A stretch of DNA of 28,779 nt, from NCBI GenBank assembly GCA_035310125.1, contig DATGEP010000361.1, positions 1 through 28,779 of the forward strand, written 5' to 3'. Shown piece by piece: positions 15,290 to 23,649 of the stretch (position 1 is the first letter of the stretch; every line of letters begins with the position of its first letter). The translations under genes and the position numbers were made by a program. This DNA comes from DATGEP01 sp035310125. Its GTDB lineage: Bacteria; Chloroflexota; Ktedonobacteria; Ktedonobacterales; JADMIN01. The notes beneath the pieces are model-generated. The model worked only from the letters and a program-made list of their open reading frames with translations. It did no database searches and was not told the origin of the DNA.

Positions 15290-17092
15290 CTACCTGGTGG
15301 CGTCGTGTGGATCGGCGCCATAATCAGCCAGTGACGGTGGCAAGGTGCCGCCGTTGAGCAGATCGGCCACTGCGAAAGGCTGGCGATGGGAGCGGTAGAC
15401 GCTGCCCGGTGGCACGGCGGGAACCGGAGGCGCTTGCCACCGCTGCTGGCGATTGGGAACGGTCACTCGCACCGCCATATCGCCCGGCTGAGTATGCCAA
15501 TCGAACGTCAGGAGCGCCGCCGCAGCCTCATCACGCCGCTCTTGTCGCTTTCCCGTGACGGCCAGCATGTCTTTGAGCTGACGGCTCAACCAGCGGCTCG
15601 CCGTCTCTTCTCCGAGCGCCGCGCGCGCCGCATGGGCCAGCGCGGCGCGCGGCGTGGCGGGCATCTCCAGCGCGGCATAGAGCGCATCCGCGGTACCGGC
15701 CACATCTCCCGGCGCGATCCCAATCGCGCCCCTTTTGAGCTGCGTATACGCGCCAGCGCGTTTGGAGAGCACGATCACCCCGTTGCGCTGATTGAGCAGC
15801 ACCCCCTCTTTGACGACCAGATTCATGCCGTCCGCCAGCGAATTGACCAGGAGCACATCGTAGTGGCGCATGCAAGCCAGCGCCCGCGCACGATCATTGC
15901 CGAAGAGCGCCACGATTGGCTGCCAGTCCGCCGTGCCGAGACGCGCGTTGATGGCCTCAATAACCGCTCGCACCCGCGCCGCATAGCGCCGGTACTCAGA
16001 TATACTCTCGCGCGAGGGCACCAGCAACGCCAGCATCGTCACGCGCCCGCGCAGCTCGGGGTGCTTGCCCAGCATGCGCTCGAATGCCTGGAAGCCGCGC
16101 ACGATATTCTTGGCCGGCTCGACACGATCCACACGGACAATCAGCTTGCGCCCGCTGTCCAGATGAAATTGCTCACGAATTTGCTCCACCTGCCCCAGCG
16201 CGGCGGGCGTATTCGCGTCTGCCTCTACGGTCTCTTTCGTCAGGGCGATGGGATAGGCGCGAACAGCGATCTGGCGCCCTTGCCACCACACTGTCGCGTC
16301 ATCGCGCGCCACATATGCCCCTGGAAGGTAGCGTCGCACGCCGGCCAGGAAATGCTCCACGTCGCGCTGCGTTTGCAGGCCGATGACATCGTTGGCGGCC
16401 AGTCCTTCATAAATCGCTCGCATCATGGTGTCGGGTACCCGCGCCCACTCCTCCGGGGCTGGCCAGGGAATATGCACAAAGTGCTGCATACGCACGCCTG
16501 GCGCGCGGTCGCGCACCATCTTCGGCGCGAGATAGAGATGGTAATCATGGAACATAACGGACGTGTTTTCGCCGCCCGCGCCCAGGTCCTCCAGAACAGC
16601 ATCCGCGAGCGCACGATTGACGGCCACATAGCCTCGTTCCCAGTGCTGCTGTGTGGTCGGCGACGCGGCGATACGCTCGTGTGGCAGGCCATGTTGCACG
16701 AACCAAAGCAGCCGGTTGCTGACGCTGTCGTAATGGCGGGAGTACGTCTTTGAGGGAATGTAAACCAGCCGCGCGGTCAGATCATCCATGCCGCAGGGCG
16801 CGGTGATGACCACATCGCCGTTCGGTCTTGCAAGCGCACGATCAGCATCCGTCATGGCGACAGAGATCCACGAGATGGGACGCCCGCGCGCCGCGCAGAG
16901 CAGCCCGCTCACCACGCCACCAGCGCCGCATTGCGCCTCAGGGGTGCCGCTCTCGTCGAAGGAATGCTCGATGGGGCCGCGATTGGTCACAAAAATAACA
17001 CGGCGTTCATCACCGTGTTGGAAAGGTGCGGGGGCAAAATGCGAATCCAATGAGAACACTGTGTTCTCGATAGCTCCTCGATCCTTTAACAT
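15290..17092 (-). CDS. otsA: GT20 trehalose-6-phosphate synthase-like glycosyltransferase (paralogue 2)
   Basis: A 600-residue GT20 enzyme, the likely partner of otsB 17 nt downstream. GT20 landmarks: VIFVTNRGPIEH near residue 32, QCGAGGVVSGL, YDSVSNRLLWFVQHG, FHDYHLYLAPKM, FVHIPWPAPEEW, phosphate-binding RVDRVEPAKNIVRGF, DGMNLVVKEG and VIVLSKRAGA. It resembles the paralogue at 11387-12997 throughout but is clearly divergent. It has an extra C-terminal stretch of about 100 residues (after LKDMLAV) rich in Pro, Arg and Gln, with no recognised domain. Both paralogues share HIPWP and K-N variants, so they belong to one subfamily. GGAGGA 7 nt upstream supports ATG 17092. Two synthases with one phosphatase suggest either differently regulated isoenzymes or different acceptors. 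Confidence 0.92.
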   Translation of the reverse strand: MLKDRGAIENTVFSLDSHFAPAPFQHGDERRVIFVTNRGPIEHSFDESGTPEAQCGAGGVVSGLLCAARGRPISWISVAMTDADRALARPNGDVVITAPCGMDDLTARLVYIPSKTYSRHYDSVSNRLLWFVQHGLPHERIAASPTTQQHWERGYVAVNRALADAVLEDLGAGGENTSVMFHDYHLYLAPKMVRDRAPGVRMQHFVHIPWPAPEEWARVPDTMMRAIYEGLAANDVIGLQTQRDVEHFLAGVRRYLPGAYVARDDATVWWQGRQIAVRAYPIALTKETVEADANTPAALGQVEQIREQFHLDSGRKLIVRVDRVEPAKNIVRGFQAFERMLGKHPELRGRVTMLALLVPSRESISEYRRYAARVRAVIEAINARLGTADWQPIVALFGNDRARALACMRHYDVLLVNSLADGMNLVVKEGVLLNQRNGVIVLSKRAGAYTQLKRGAIGIAPGDVAGTADALYAALEMPATPRAALAHAARAALGEETASRWLSRQLKDMLAVTGKRQERRDEAAAALLTFDWHTQPGDMAVRVTVPNRQQRWQAPPVPAVPPGSVYRSHRQPFAVADLLNGGTLPPSLADYGADPHDATR

Positions 17093-17369
17093 GTATCATC
17101 CTCCAGACACTCGGCGGATTTGGCGCTCGAATGTCGCATTTATAAAGGTGACATATCCGAGTAAGAGTCAGGTGATAGAATCCTGAGATAGACGTAAGAG
17201 TCCCGCACTCAGCGAGCGCTACCCATAAAATCCGCAATTCAAGCGCCCTCGCGGCCCACCAATGGGATATGCGCGCCTGGAAGCGCACGCGATCCGCGTG
17301 CCGTAGCGTACAATGCCACTGGGCGTGTTCGGGTGCGGAGATGAGCGCGGGAGATCAGCGGGAGATCCT
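17093..17369. promoter_or_regulatory. Divergent promoter region, GT20 gene (-) and response regulator (+)
   Basis: A 277-bp spacer. On the plus strand a TACAAT (17309-17314) lies 55 nt before the regulator's ATG, without a recognisable -35. On the minus strand TATAAA (near 17140) lies about 45 nt before the GT20 ATG. Both assignments are weak. Confidence 0.3.
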
Positions 17370-18056
17370 ATGAAAGCACATGTGCTGCTGGTGGACGACG
17401 ACCGGCACATCACAGAGATATTGCGGCGTGCGCTGGCCTACGAGGGCTACAGCGTGGATGTGGCGCTGCGTGGGGATGTGGCGCTCCAGAAAACGCTGGA
17501 ACATCCGCCTGATCTGATCGTGCTGGACCTCATGCTGCCCGGCGTGGGCGGCCTGGAAGTGTGCCGCCGGCTGCGCGCCTCGGGCAATCAGGTGCCGATT
17601 CTGATGCTCACTGCGAAAGACTCCATTCCCGACCGCGTGGCCGGTTTGGATCTCGGTGCGGATGACTATCTCGTCAAACCGATGGAGCTGGAAGAGTTCC
17701 TGGCTCGCGTGCGGGCACAGCTTCGGCGCCGCAACCCAGAGCAGAACGAGGTGCTCCGCTTTGCGGATCTGGAGCTGGATACAGGCACCCGCGCCGCCCA
17801 TCGCGGCCCGCGCGAGATTTCCCTCTCCACGACCGAGTATGAGCTGCTAGCGCTCTTCTTGCGGCGCCCACGCCAGGTGCTCACGCGTGACATCATCATG
17901 GAGCGTGTCTGGGGATACGACTTCGAGGGTGAGTCCAATGTGCTCGAAGTGTATATTGGCTACCTGCGCGGCAAACTCGAGGCCGGCGGCGAGCCACGAC
18001 TCATTCATACTGTGCGCGGCGCCGGCTATGTCTTGCGCGAAAAGCCGGAAGGCTGA
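17370..18056 (+). CDS. OmpR/PhoB-family response regulator
   Basis: A 228-residue DNA-binding regulator. The receiver domain (2-115) has D9/D10/D11, phosphoacceptor D53 (VLDLMLPG), T81 and K103 (LVKP). The winged-helix effector (about 130-225) shows LSTTEYELLALFLRRP, the recognition-helix region ESNVLEVYIGYLRGKLE and the wing HTVRGAGYVLR. ATG 17370 is preferred because GGGAG lies 5 nt upstream and the receiver fold begins right there; an in-frame ATG at 17313 would add 19 residues unlike the family. It is 17 nt ahead of the histidine kinase gene, its probable partner. It resembles the MprA/TcrA group. Targets may include the divergent trehalose operon, but no repeat-type binding site was identified. 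Confidence 0.95.
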   Translation: MKAHVLLVDDDRHITEILRRALAYEGYSVDVALRGDVALQKTLEHPPDLIVLDLMLPGVGGLEVCRRLRASGNQVPILMLTAKDSIPDRVAGLDLGADDYLVKPMELEEFLARVRAQLRRRNPEQNEVLRFADLELDTGTRAAHRGPREISLSTTEYELLALFLRRPRQVLTRDIIMERVWGYDFEGESNVLEVYIGYLRGKLEAGGEPRLIHTVRGAGYVLREKPEG

Positions 18057-18073
18057 TCGGAGGGAGGCCCGTC

Positions 18074-20083
18074 GTGATGCTTCAGTCGCTTCCGCGTGCC
18101 GTGCGCCAGTGGGTGCTGGATCGTGTCTCCGTCCGGCTGCGGCTGGCGCTCTGGTACGCCGGGCTGCTCTTCATTACCCTCACGCTCTTCAGCATCATCG
18201 TCTATACGGTGGCGCAAAGCCAGCTTGAGGCCAGCGTAGACAGCACGCTTCTGCACAACGGGCAAGTCATCGCGACAACGGTGCAGGACGCGCTAAGCAG
18301 CGACATATCCACACCGCCAGGCCAGGCCACACCCGGCGTCACGGGTACGCCGCGACCATCGCCCACCACTGCGGCCACCGCGACGTCCAACACGACACCC
18401 AACGCCACGACAGGTACCACACCGGGCGCGACACTCGCACCGTCGCCCAACCCCGTTCCCACCGCCGATCCAGAGCAGCAGGCGAAAGTTCAGCAGAGCA
18501 TCAATCTGAGCAACACCGTGCCCGCTATCCTGGGCAAGATTGATGTGACCTTCGAAGTGCTGGACGCACATGGTGCGGTGGACGCCCACGCCCCCAACAT
18601 CACCGCGACGGGCATTCCGCGCGACAACGCCGCCATTGAGAACGCTCTGCAATACGGTATCTGCCAGCCATACACGGCGCGACAGAATGGATCGCTGTTC
18701 CGCGTCTATGTGTACCCAATCACGCTTCCGTCGAGCGGCATAGGCACCTCCACCTCCACCTCTACTGCCTCTACCAGCTCGCAGAATTGCCAGTCGCCCT
18801 CCACCAACCACACCCCAACGGTGGTCGGCGTGGTGCTCGTGGCCAAGACGCTGGACGACGTGAACGGCACGCTGGCGACGCTCCGCGAGCTGCTGGCGAT
18901 TGGTGTCATCGTCGCCATCATCTTCACGTCGCTGGGCGGCTGGCTGCTCGCCGGCAATGGCCTGCGCCCTATCGCGAGTGTCACCCGCACGGCGCGGGCG
19001 ATTGCCGTGAACGCCCACGCGGCGGGGCTGGGCCGGCGGGTGGACTATCGCGGCCCACGCGACGAGGTGGGCGAGCTGGCCGCCACCTTCGACGACATGC
19101 TGGCCGCCATCGAGCGCGTCTCCAACGCGCAGCGCCGCTTCGTCGCGGACGCCTCGCATGAGCTGCGCGCGCCGCTGACGACCATTCGCGGCAGCCTTGA
19201 GTTTCTGCGCCGCGCTCCCGACCTGCCCGAAGAGGAGCGTTCGGCGGTGCTTGCCGACGCCTACGCCGAAGCCGAGCGCATGACGGCGCTGGTAAACGAT
19301 CTGCTGCTGCTCGCTCGCGCCGACGCCACCGCCAGCGGGTCGCCCGGCTCGGACGCCGCGCGCCTCGACGATCAGCTGCGTGGGCGTCGCGAGCCGGTGG
19401 AGCTGGACCAGCTGGCCCTCGACATCTTCCGCCACGCCCGCGTGCAGCTTCAGGCGCGACGCGAGCGCGGCATCCAGATCGGCATCGAGAGCCTGGAGCC
19501 GGAGGTGGTCATGGCCGATCCAGGACAGATTCGCCAGTTGTTGCTGATCCTGCTGGACAACGCCATTAAGTACACCCCATCCGGCGGTAAGGTCCGTATC
19601 TCCGTGACACGCCAGGGAGCGCGCGCCGCGATCAGCATCAGTGATACAGGCATCGGTATCGAGCCGGAGGTGCGGCCACATATCTACGACCGCTTCTTCC
19701 GAGGTGACCAGGCGCGCGAGCGCGACGAGCATGGCAGCGGGCTAGGGCTGGCCATCGCAAAGTGGATCGTAGATACGCACCAGGGCGAAATCAGCGTGTA
19801 CAGCCAACCGGGCAAGGGAAGTATCTTCACGGTCTTGCTGCCTGCCGCGAAGCGCATTGGCGAGCAGACCAGCGCGAAAATACCAGCCCTCCCCGCACGA
19901 GCGTCCCGACCTTCCCGATCAGGCGTGGCGGGCGCGATATCGCCGCTGGCACGCTGGGCGGAAAACGTGTCACGCCCGCGAGCAATCAAGGCGGCACGCC
20001 TCAAGCCGCCGCGGAACAGCCACACCAGCTCCGAGGCGCCGAAGACGCCACATCCACCGAAGCCGCCACGCGGTAAGCGCTAG
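18074..20083 (+). CDS. Membrane sensor histidine kinase
   Basis: A 669-residue kinase paired with the upstream regulator. Transmembrane helices lie at about 24-47 and 272-293. Between them is an extracytoplasmic sensor interrupted by a Thr/Pro/Ala-rich low-complexity stretch (about 78-135) and a Ser/Thr run (about 222-246). HAMP spans 294-348. HisKA has H362 in SHELRAPLTT. HATPase has the N box (DNAIKYTPSGG, N496), DTGIG at 524-528 and GSGLGLAIAKWIVD from 554. An unusual basic Pro/Arg/Lys-rich tail of about 75 residues follows the last kinase strand. Another frame stays open through the same tail, so a late indel cannot be excluded. GGGAGG upstream fits GTG 18074; ATG 18077 is possible. The signal is unknown. 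Confidence 0.94.
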   Translation: MMLQSLPRAVRQWVLDRVSVRLRLALWYAGLLFITLTLFSIIVYTVAQSQLEASVDSTLLHNGQVIATTVQDALSSDISTPPGQATPGVTGTPRPSPTTAATATSNTTPNATTGTTPGATLAPSPNPVPTADPEQQAKVQQSINLSNTVPAILGKIDVTFEVLDAHGAVDAHAPNITATGIPRDNAAIENALQYGICQPYTARQNGSLFRVYVYPITLPSSGIGTSTSTSTASTSSQNCQSPSTNHTPTVVGVVLVAKTLDDVNGTLATLRELLAIGVIVAIIFTSLGGWLLAGNGLRPIASVTRTARAIAVNAHAAGLGRRVDYRGPRDEVGELAATFDDMLAAIERVSNAQRRFVADASHELRAPLTTIRGSLEFLRRAPDLPEEERSAVLADAYAEAERMTALVNDLLLLARADATASGSPGSDAARLDDQLRGRREPVELDQLALDIFRHARVQLQARRERGIQIGIESLEPEVVMADPGQIRQLLLILLDNAIKYTPSGGKVRISVTRQGARAAISISDTGIGIEPEVRPHIYDRFFRGDQARERDEHGSGLGLAIAKWIVDTHQGEISVYSQPGKGSIFTVLLPAAKRIGEQTSAKIPALPARASRPSRSGVAGAISPLARWAENVSRPRAIKAARLKPPRNSHTSSEAPKTPHPPKPPRGKR

Positions 20084-20098
20084 AAAAATAGGGGCAGG

Positions 20099-20407
20099 TT
20101 AGTACTCGTCGCGCGGTCGGTCTGGCTCCCAGGGCGGGCGCGCGTAGCGCGGTGGGCGGACGCTGATGGGGCGTAGCGTTGGTCGTGAGCGCCGGAAGTC
20201 CTGCTGCGGACGATACGCGGGCTGAGGCAGCGGCTCCGGCTGCTCCATGGGATACTGGGCGCGCACCAGCTCCGAGCGCAACACCAACACCTCCGGCGGG
20301 GCGTCCACGCCAAGCTTCACGCGGTCGCCCTCCACCCCTAACACGTAGACGGTGATATTCCCGCCGAGGACAATCGCCTCGCCAGCTTTTCGGCTCAGTA
20401 CCAGCAT
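20099..20407 (-). CDS. csrA: Carbon storage regulator CsrA with C-terminal extension
   Basis: Residues 1-52 are a complete CsrA/RsmA: MLVLSRKAGEAIVLGGNI, GDRVKLGVDAPPEV and LVLRSEL, with L4, R6 and the key RNA-contacting R44 at the usual positions (H43 of E. coli is Leu here). CsrA dimers bind GGA-containing hairpins in mRNA leaders and control translation and decay. The family is usually 55-75 residues; here a Pro/Arg/Gln-rich tail of about 50 residues brings it to 102, without a recognised domain. It converges on the histidine kinase gene with only 15 nt between stops and no obvious terminator. No flagellar genes or fliW are nearby, unlike many Gram-positive-type csrA loci. Confidence 0.95.
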   Translation of the reverse strand: MLVLSRKAGEAIVLGGNITVYVLGVEGDRVKLGVDAPPEVLVLRSELVRAQYPMEQPEPLPQPAYRPQQDFRRSRPTLRPISVRPPRYARPPWEPDRPRDEY

Positions 20408-20500
20408 GCTAACACCGTTCCTTCTTTATAAGGGGGCCTGCTCCTCTCCGGTAGCCCCAGCTCCCTGATGATTCCAACGCGCGACGCAAGGAATGTTATA
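20408..20500 (-). promoter_or_regulatory. csrA promoter candidate and GGA-rich leader
   Basis: TATAAC (minus strand, 20500-20495) is a plausible -10, with a poor -35. The predicted leader of about 80 nt contains five GGA triplets, one within the AAGGAA ribosome-binding site. GGA is the core of CsrA sites, so CsrA may repress its own translation. A GCGACGC/GCGTCGC inverted repeat flanks the -10. Confidence 0.35.
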
Positions 20501-20587
20501 CAGGAGCATGCCTCGCGTCGCAGAGTCCATCCAGTGAAGGTGAAACTCCTATCCTACTATCCGCCAGACACTCCGCGGCTAACGGTT

Positions 20588-22543
20588 TTACCACCCCTGG
20601 CGGCTGGCGTGATCTTGAGGCATATTAGCCCACGGGTTTGGCCCTAGATCATTGCCGAAGCCACCACCGTCGTAGCCGCCCTCAAACGTCTGGCTGGCTC
20701 CCGGCTGAGGCTGGCCCCATGCCCCATTGGCCAGCTGCGGGGGCCGCGAGCTGCGCGAAGCCACGTCGAATGTCTGCGAGACACCCGGACCGGCAAGCTG
20801 GCGCGAAGGCGGCTGCATCTGACCCTCGAGCCGTGCCGAGCGATTGCCATTGCGTAACGGCGATTGCACCGGAGCCGCCAGCATCATCTCCACAGGTTCC
20901 AGCGCGTTGCGCTGCTCGGTATCGCTCAGCGGGGAGACGGGACTGGCGCCGCCGACGACATGGCGCAGGTCGCGGACAACCTGTTCAAGCTGCTCGGAGC
21001 TTTGGATCGCGGCGTTGGCACCATGAACGAGCTGATCCGAGACTTGCATGGTGACATTGATGGCCTTGCCCATGCGCTCACTGCTGGCCTGCTGGCGCCG
21101 CGCCGCCTCGTCAATGTAGCGAGCCAGCTCGTTCAGGTGCGAGACCGTCCGGCGGGCCTGTTCTTCCGTAAGCCGGTCCCAGTACTCATTGAACCAGTTG
21201 CTCGCGTCAATGATGCGCTTGGCGGCCTGGTTCATCGCATCAGAGAGATAGCGCACGCTTTCCAGACCCGTCTTGCACGCATCCACCACCCACTGCTGCT
21301 CGCCAGCGGAGCTCTGCTGGCGCGAGGCGAGCGTCTTCAGCGAGGCGGCGGCGCCCTCCAGCTCGGCGGCGGAGGCCCGCACCGGACGCGTAGTGCCGCG
21401 TCCGAAGATCAGACCGAAGAGGATGGCAAGAATGGCAATAACGGCGGCGCTGAGTAGCGAGATACGGATCTGGCTATCAGCCACCGAGGTCACGGTCGAG
21501 AGCGGACTGAGCGCAAAATACGACCACGTCACATTCGTTAGTTGAATGCGGGCGAACCGGAACGGAACGTTGCTACCAGACGTATCCGGCCCCTGAAAAG
21601 AATCTGTCGAAGCTGACGAATTGAGCGAATGCTGCACAGCGGGCAGGCTATCTACTGCCACCGGGCTGCTGGTACCGTAGCGCTTCTCGGACGCGATGAC
21701 CTGCGCCGTGTTGGCATCGAGCGGCATAACGCTCGTAAAGAGGTCGGTCGTGTGGGTATCGGCGATGCGGATGCCGTTCTCATCGGTGATGAACGCATAG
21801 CTGCCGGCGCCGTTGCCTGTGTCTCCACTGTCACCAGTGACGATATCCCAGATATGGTCGAGCTTCAGCGTTGCGCGCAGGTAGCCAAGGACAGTGGTTG
21901 AGGCTGAATTGGGCACGATAGGTGTGTAGATATTGACGTAGGCATACTTGCCTGCTGGATCGTAATAGACCGCTGAGATCCAGGACTTGTCATGCATTAC
22001 CTGGGTATAATCTTCCTTTGGCGTCGGCGCCGCTCCGCTCGTAGGGCATGTGGCGCTGCCGGATTGGAGCAGCCAGTCCCCACGCGCATCAAACAGGCTC
22101 CAGGACTTGTAGTACTGCACCTTATTGATAATGCCGCGACTGAGACCGACATTCAACGCGCGGCAGTTAGAGCCTTGATCGAACTCTTGACCAAACTGCG
22201 GATCGTCACACAGCGCTTGCTGCCTGACAACCGCCGCCTGCTGCGGCGGCAGCGCCAGCGAGTCCACGCAGGCGAGGTATGCGGGCGCCGTTGGCAGGTT
22301 AGCCAGCGCCTGACCATCCGCGACCCGCTCGCCCAGGTAGGTATCAATCAAGGACGCCTTCGCGGTGGCATCATTGGTTAGCGCCGTGGTGCCCTGCGAG
22401 ATCAGTGTGCCGCGCGACAAATAGTCGTTGATACCGACAACGGCGGCCAGCGGGAGCAATGCGGCCAGCAGAACCAGCAGCGAGAGCCGCACCGAAAGAG
22501 AGAGCCGGCGGCGCTGTCGAGTGCGCCCCTTTGCTTTTGCCAT
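20588..22543 (-). CDS. Cache-domain membrane sensor, chemoreceptor-like without signalling tip
   Basis: From ATG 22543 (GAGGTG 7 nt upstream) the product is 651 residues; an in-frame start 35 codons earlier lacks a ribosome-binding site. A basic N-terminus precedes TM1 (about 18-38). An extracytoplasmic region (39-358) resembles a double Cache ligand-binding domain (YKSWSLFDARGDWLL and YAFITDENGIRIADTH). TM2 is at about 361-381. A long helical cytoplasmic segment (388-535) rich in Ala/Gln/Glu follows, similar to a chemoreceptor coiled coil but lacking the conserved hairpin tip that contacts CheA/CheW. The last 115 residues are disordered, Pro/Gly/Gln-rich, with two related motifs, GVSQTFD and GASQTFE. 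It may sense a small extracellular ligand and signal through a partner such as the neighbouring DUF4388 protein. Confidence 0.8.
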   Translation of the reverse strand: MAKAKGRTRQRRRLSLSVRLSLLVLLAALLPLAAVVGINDYLSRGTLISQGTTALTNDATAKASLIDTYLGERVADGQALANLPTAPAYLACVDSLALPPQQAAVVRQQALCDDPQFGQEFDQGSNCRALNVGLSRGIINKVQYYKSWSLFDARGDWLLQSGSATCPTSGAAPTPKEDYTQVMHDKSWISAVYYDPAGKYAYVNIYTPIVPNSASTTVLGYLRATLKLDHIWDIVTGDSGDTGNGAGSYAFITDENGIRIADTHTTDLFTSVMPLDANTAQVIASEKRYGTSSPVAVDSLPAVQHSLNSSASTDSFQGPDTSGSNVPFRFARIQLTNVTWSYFALSPLSTVTSVADSQIRISLLSAAVIAILAILFGLIFGRGTTRPVRASAAELEGAAASLKTLASRQQSSAGEQQWVVDACKTGLESVRYLSDAMNQAAKRIIDASNWFNEYWDRLTEEQARRTVSHLNELARYIDEAARRQQASSERMGKAINVTMQVSDQLVHGANAAIQSSEQLEQVVRDLRHVVGGASPVSPLSDTEQRNALEPVEMMLAAPVQSPLRNGNRSARLEGQMQPPSRQLAGPGVSQTFDVASRSSRPPQLANGAWGQPQPGASQTFEGGYDGGGFGNDLGPNPWANMPQDHASRQGW

Positions 22544-22761
22544 GCGAGAGCACCTCACTTCGCGCGGTGTTTTTGGGATCCGCACATGTATCCGTACGTG
22601 TTGCGTTCGGCAAGCGAGCGATGCTACCATCGCGCCTGCGCGCGGCAACTTTTAAGGGCGAGCATCTAACGTCCAGTCGGTCTATTTTGCCATTCCAGCA
22701 ACACCGTACTGAGGCGCTGTGGTACTTTCGGATAGCTGGATGCTCGCGGATATTCGCTCGC
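22544..22761. other. 218-bp spacer with small hairpin
   Basis: Contains GCGATG-CTAC-CATCGC (22618-22633), a 6-bp stem with a 4-nt loop, and presumably the promoter of the Cache gene, though no consensus pair is evident. It may alternatively be the 3' end of the DUF4388 transcript. Confidence 0.35.
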
Positions 22762-23508
22762 TTACTGCTGGTAGTAATAGACCAGATTGCGCGCTTCCAG
22801 CTCACTCAGCAGCATTGAGATTTCGTCCACGGATTTCGAGGAAAGCCGCGCCAGGTCGAGTACGGTGTGCTCGCCATCGGCCAGCAGCAACATGGTGCGG
22901 TGGCTGCGTGTGAGGTTGTACGTGGTCACTACCGTCATGAGGTCGCGCACGTCAGGGGCGCGGCGCGGTCGGCGGCTCAGGAGCGACGGCGCCCCAGGCA
23001 GGGATGACGCGGAATTACTGCCGGTTGACATGCCGTGCTGGTGCCGTAACGCGGAATCGGATGGCGTGCCGAACTCCAGCGAGCCGGTATATCCGGGAGT
23101 GCTCACTCTACCGGTTTTTTGCGAGGGAGACTGCATGGGCCAGGCGCCGCTGTTGTCGTATGGCGTTGGCGAACGATACCCGAGGGAATTCGCGTCTCGA
23201 TCAGAGCGCACCGCGGTGCGGGGACCAGTGGCGGATTCAGCGGCGACGTTCGGCGAGGGTTGCGGCACGTCGCGGTCGAAGCCGAAGCGGCAAGGCCCCC
23301 AGCGAGAGAGCGCGGCCAGGGCCTCGCGGCCCCGTAATCCGGCGAGTGACGCATAGATCACTCGGCCAGAGACGAAGTAAATCTCACCCTCTTCAAGCAC
23401 AGAGCCAGACCCACGCTCGACCGCCAGCATGCCGGTGCGCTGCCCCAATTCCACCACTTCGATCACGTTCGCCAGGCGATCAGTCGCCGTCACTCTCGGC
23501 TTTGGCAT
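22762..23508 (-). CDS. DUF4388 (PATAN-like) protein with C-terminal winged-helix-like region
   Basis: A protein of about 248 residues. The N-terminal 90 residues match the DUF4388 pattern: DRLANVIEVVELGQRTGMLAVERG, then GEIYFVSGRVIYASLAGLRGREALAALSRW and a final FGF strand. DUF4388/PATAN modules occur in two-component and small-GTPase signalling proteins and probably mediate protein contacts. Residues about 90-185 are a low-complexity Ser/Gly/Pro linker. The end (DLMTVVTTYNLTRSHRTML ... DLARLSSKSVDEISMLLSELEARNLVYYYQQ) looks like a small winged helix. The start is either GTG 23511 or ATG 23508; the ribosome-binding site is weak for both. It is upstream of the Cache-domain gene in the same direction, and a functional link is inferred from proximity only. 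Confidence 0.82.
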   Translation of the reverse strand: MPKPRVTATDRLANVIEVVELGQRTGMLAVERGSGSVLEEGEIYFVSGRVIYASLAGLRGREALAALSRWGPCRFGFDRDVPQPSPNVAAESATGPRTAVRSDRDANSLGYRSPTPYDNSGAWPMQSPSQKTGRVSTPGYTGSLEFGTPSDSALRHQHGMSTGSNSASSLPGAPSLLSRRPRRAPDVRDLMTVVTTYNLTRSHRTMLLLADGEHTVLDLARLSSKSVDEISMLLSELEARNLVYYYQQ

Positions 23509-23630
23509 CACTTCTTCACGGCCTTTTCAGACGGCCCACCGGCCACGCCTACGCTTCGCTCCACGATTTTAGGCGCATCCCCCCCAACGTGACCGGGAGG
23601 CCAGTGAGAGGACACCTGCGGTTGCCCATC

Positions 23631-23639
23631 AGTATAGCA
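23631..23639 (-). promoter_or_regulatory. Extended -10 promoter for the DUF4388 gene
   Basis: The minus strand reads TGCTATACTG, identical to the extended -10 upstream of the ANTAR regulator. It lies about 123 nt before the start codon. No -35 hexamer is present at the right distance; that position is taken up by GAGCGCTC and 9-bp tandem repeats. Confidence 0.5.
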
Positions 23640-23649
23640 TGAGCGCTCA

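Noticed and set aside
15386..16753. 455-residue open frame antisense to the second GT20 gene
   Set aside because: Arg/His-rich shadow of a well-supported gene, without a motif or ribosome-binding site.
18293..19732. 479-residue open frame antisense to the histidine kinase
   Set aside because: It is a by-product of high GC at third positions in the kinase gene; the His/Gly/Arg/Gln-rich translation has no domain.
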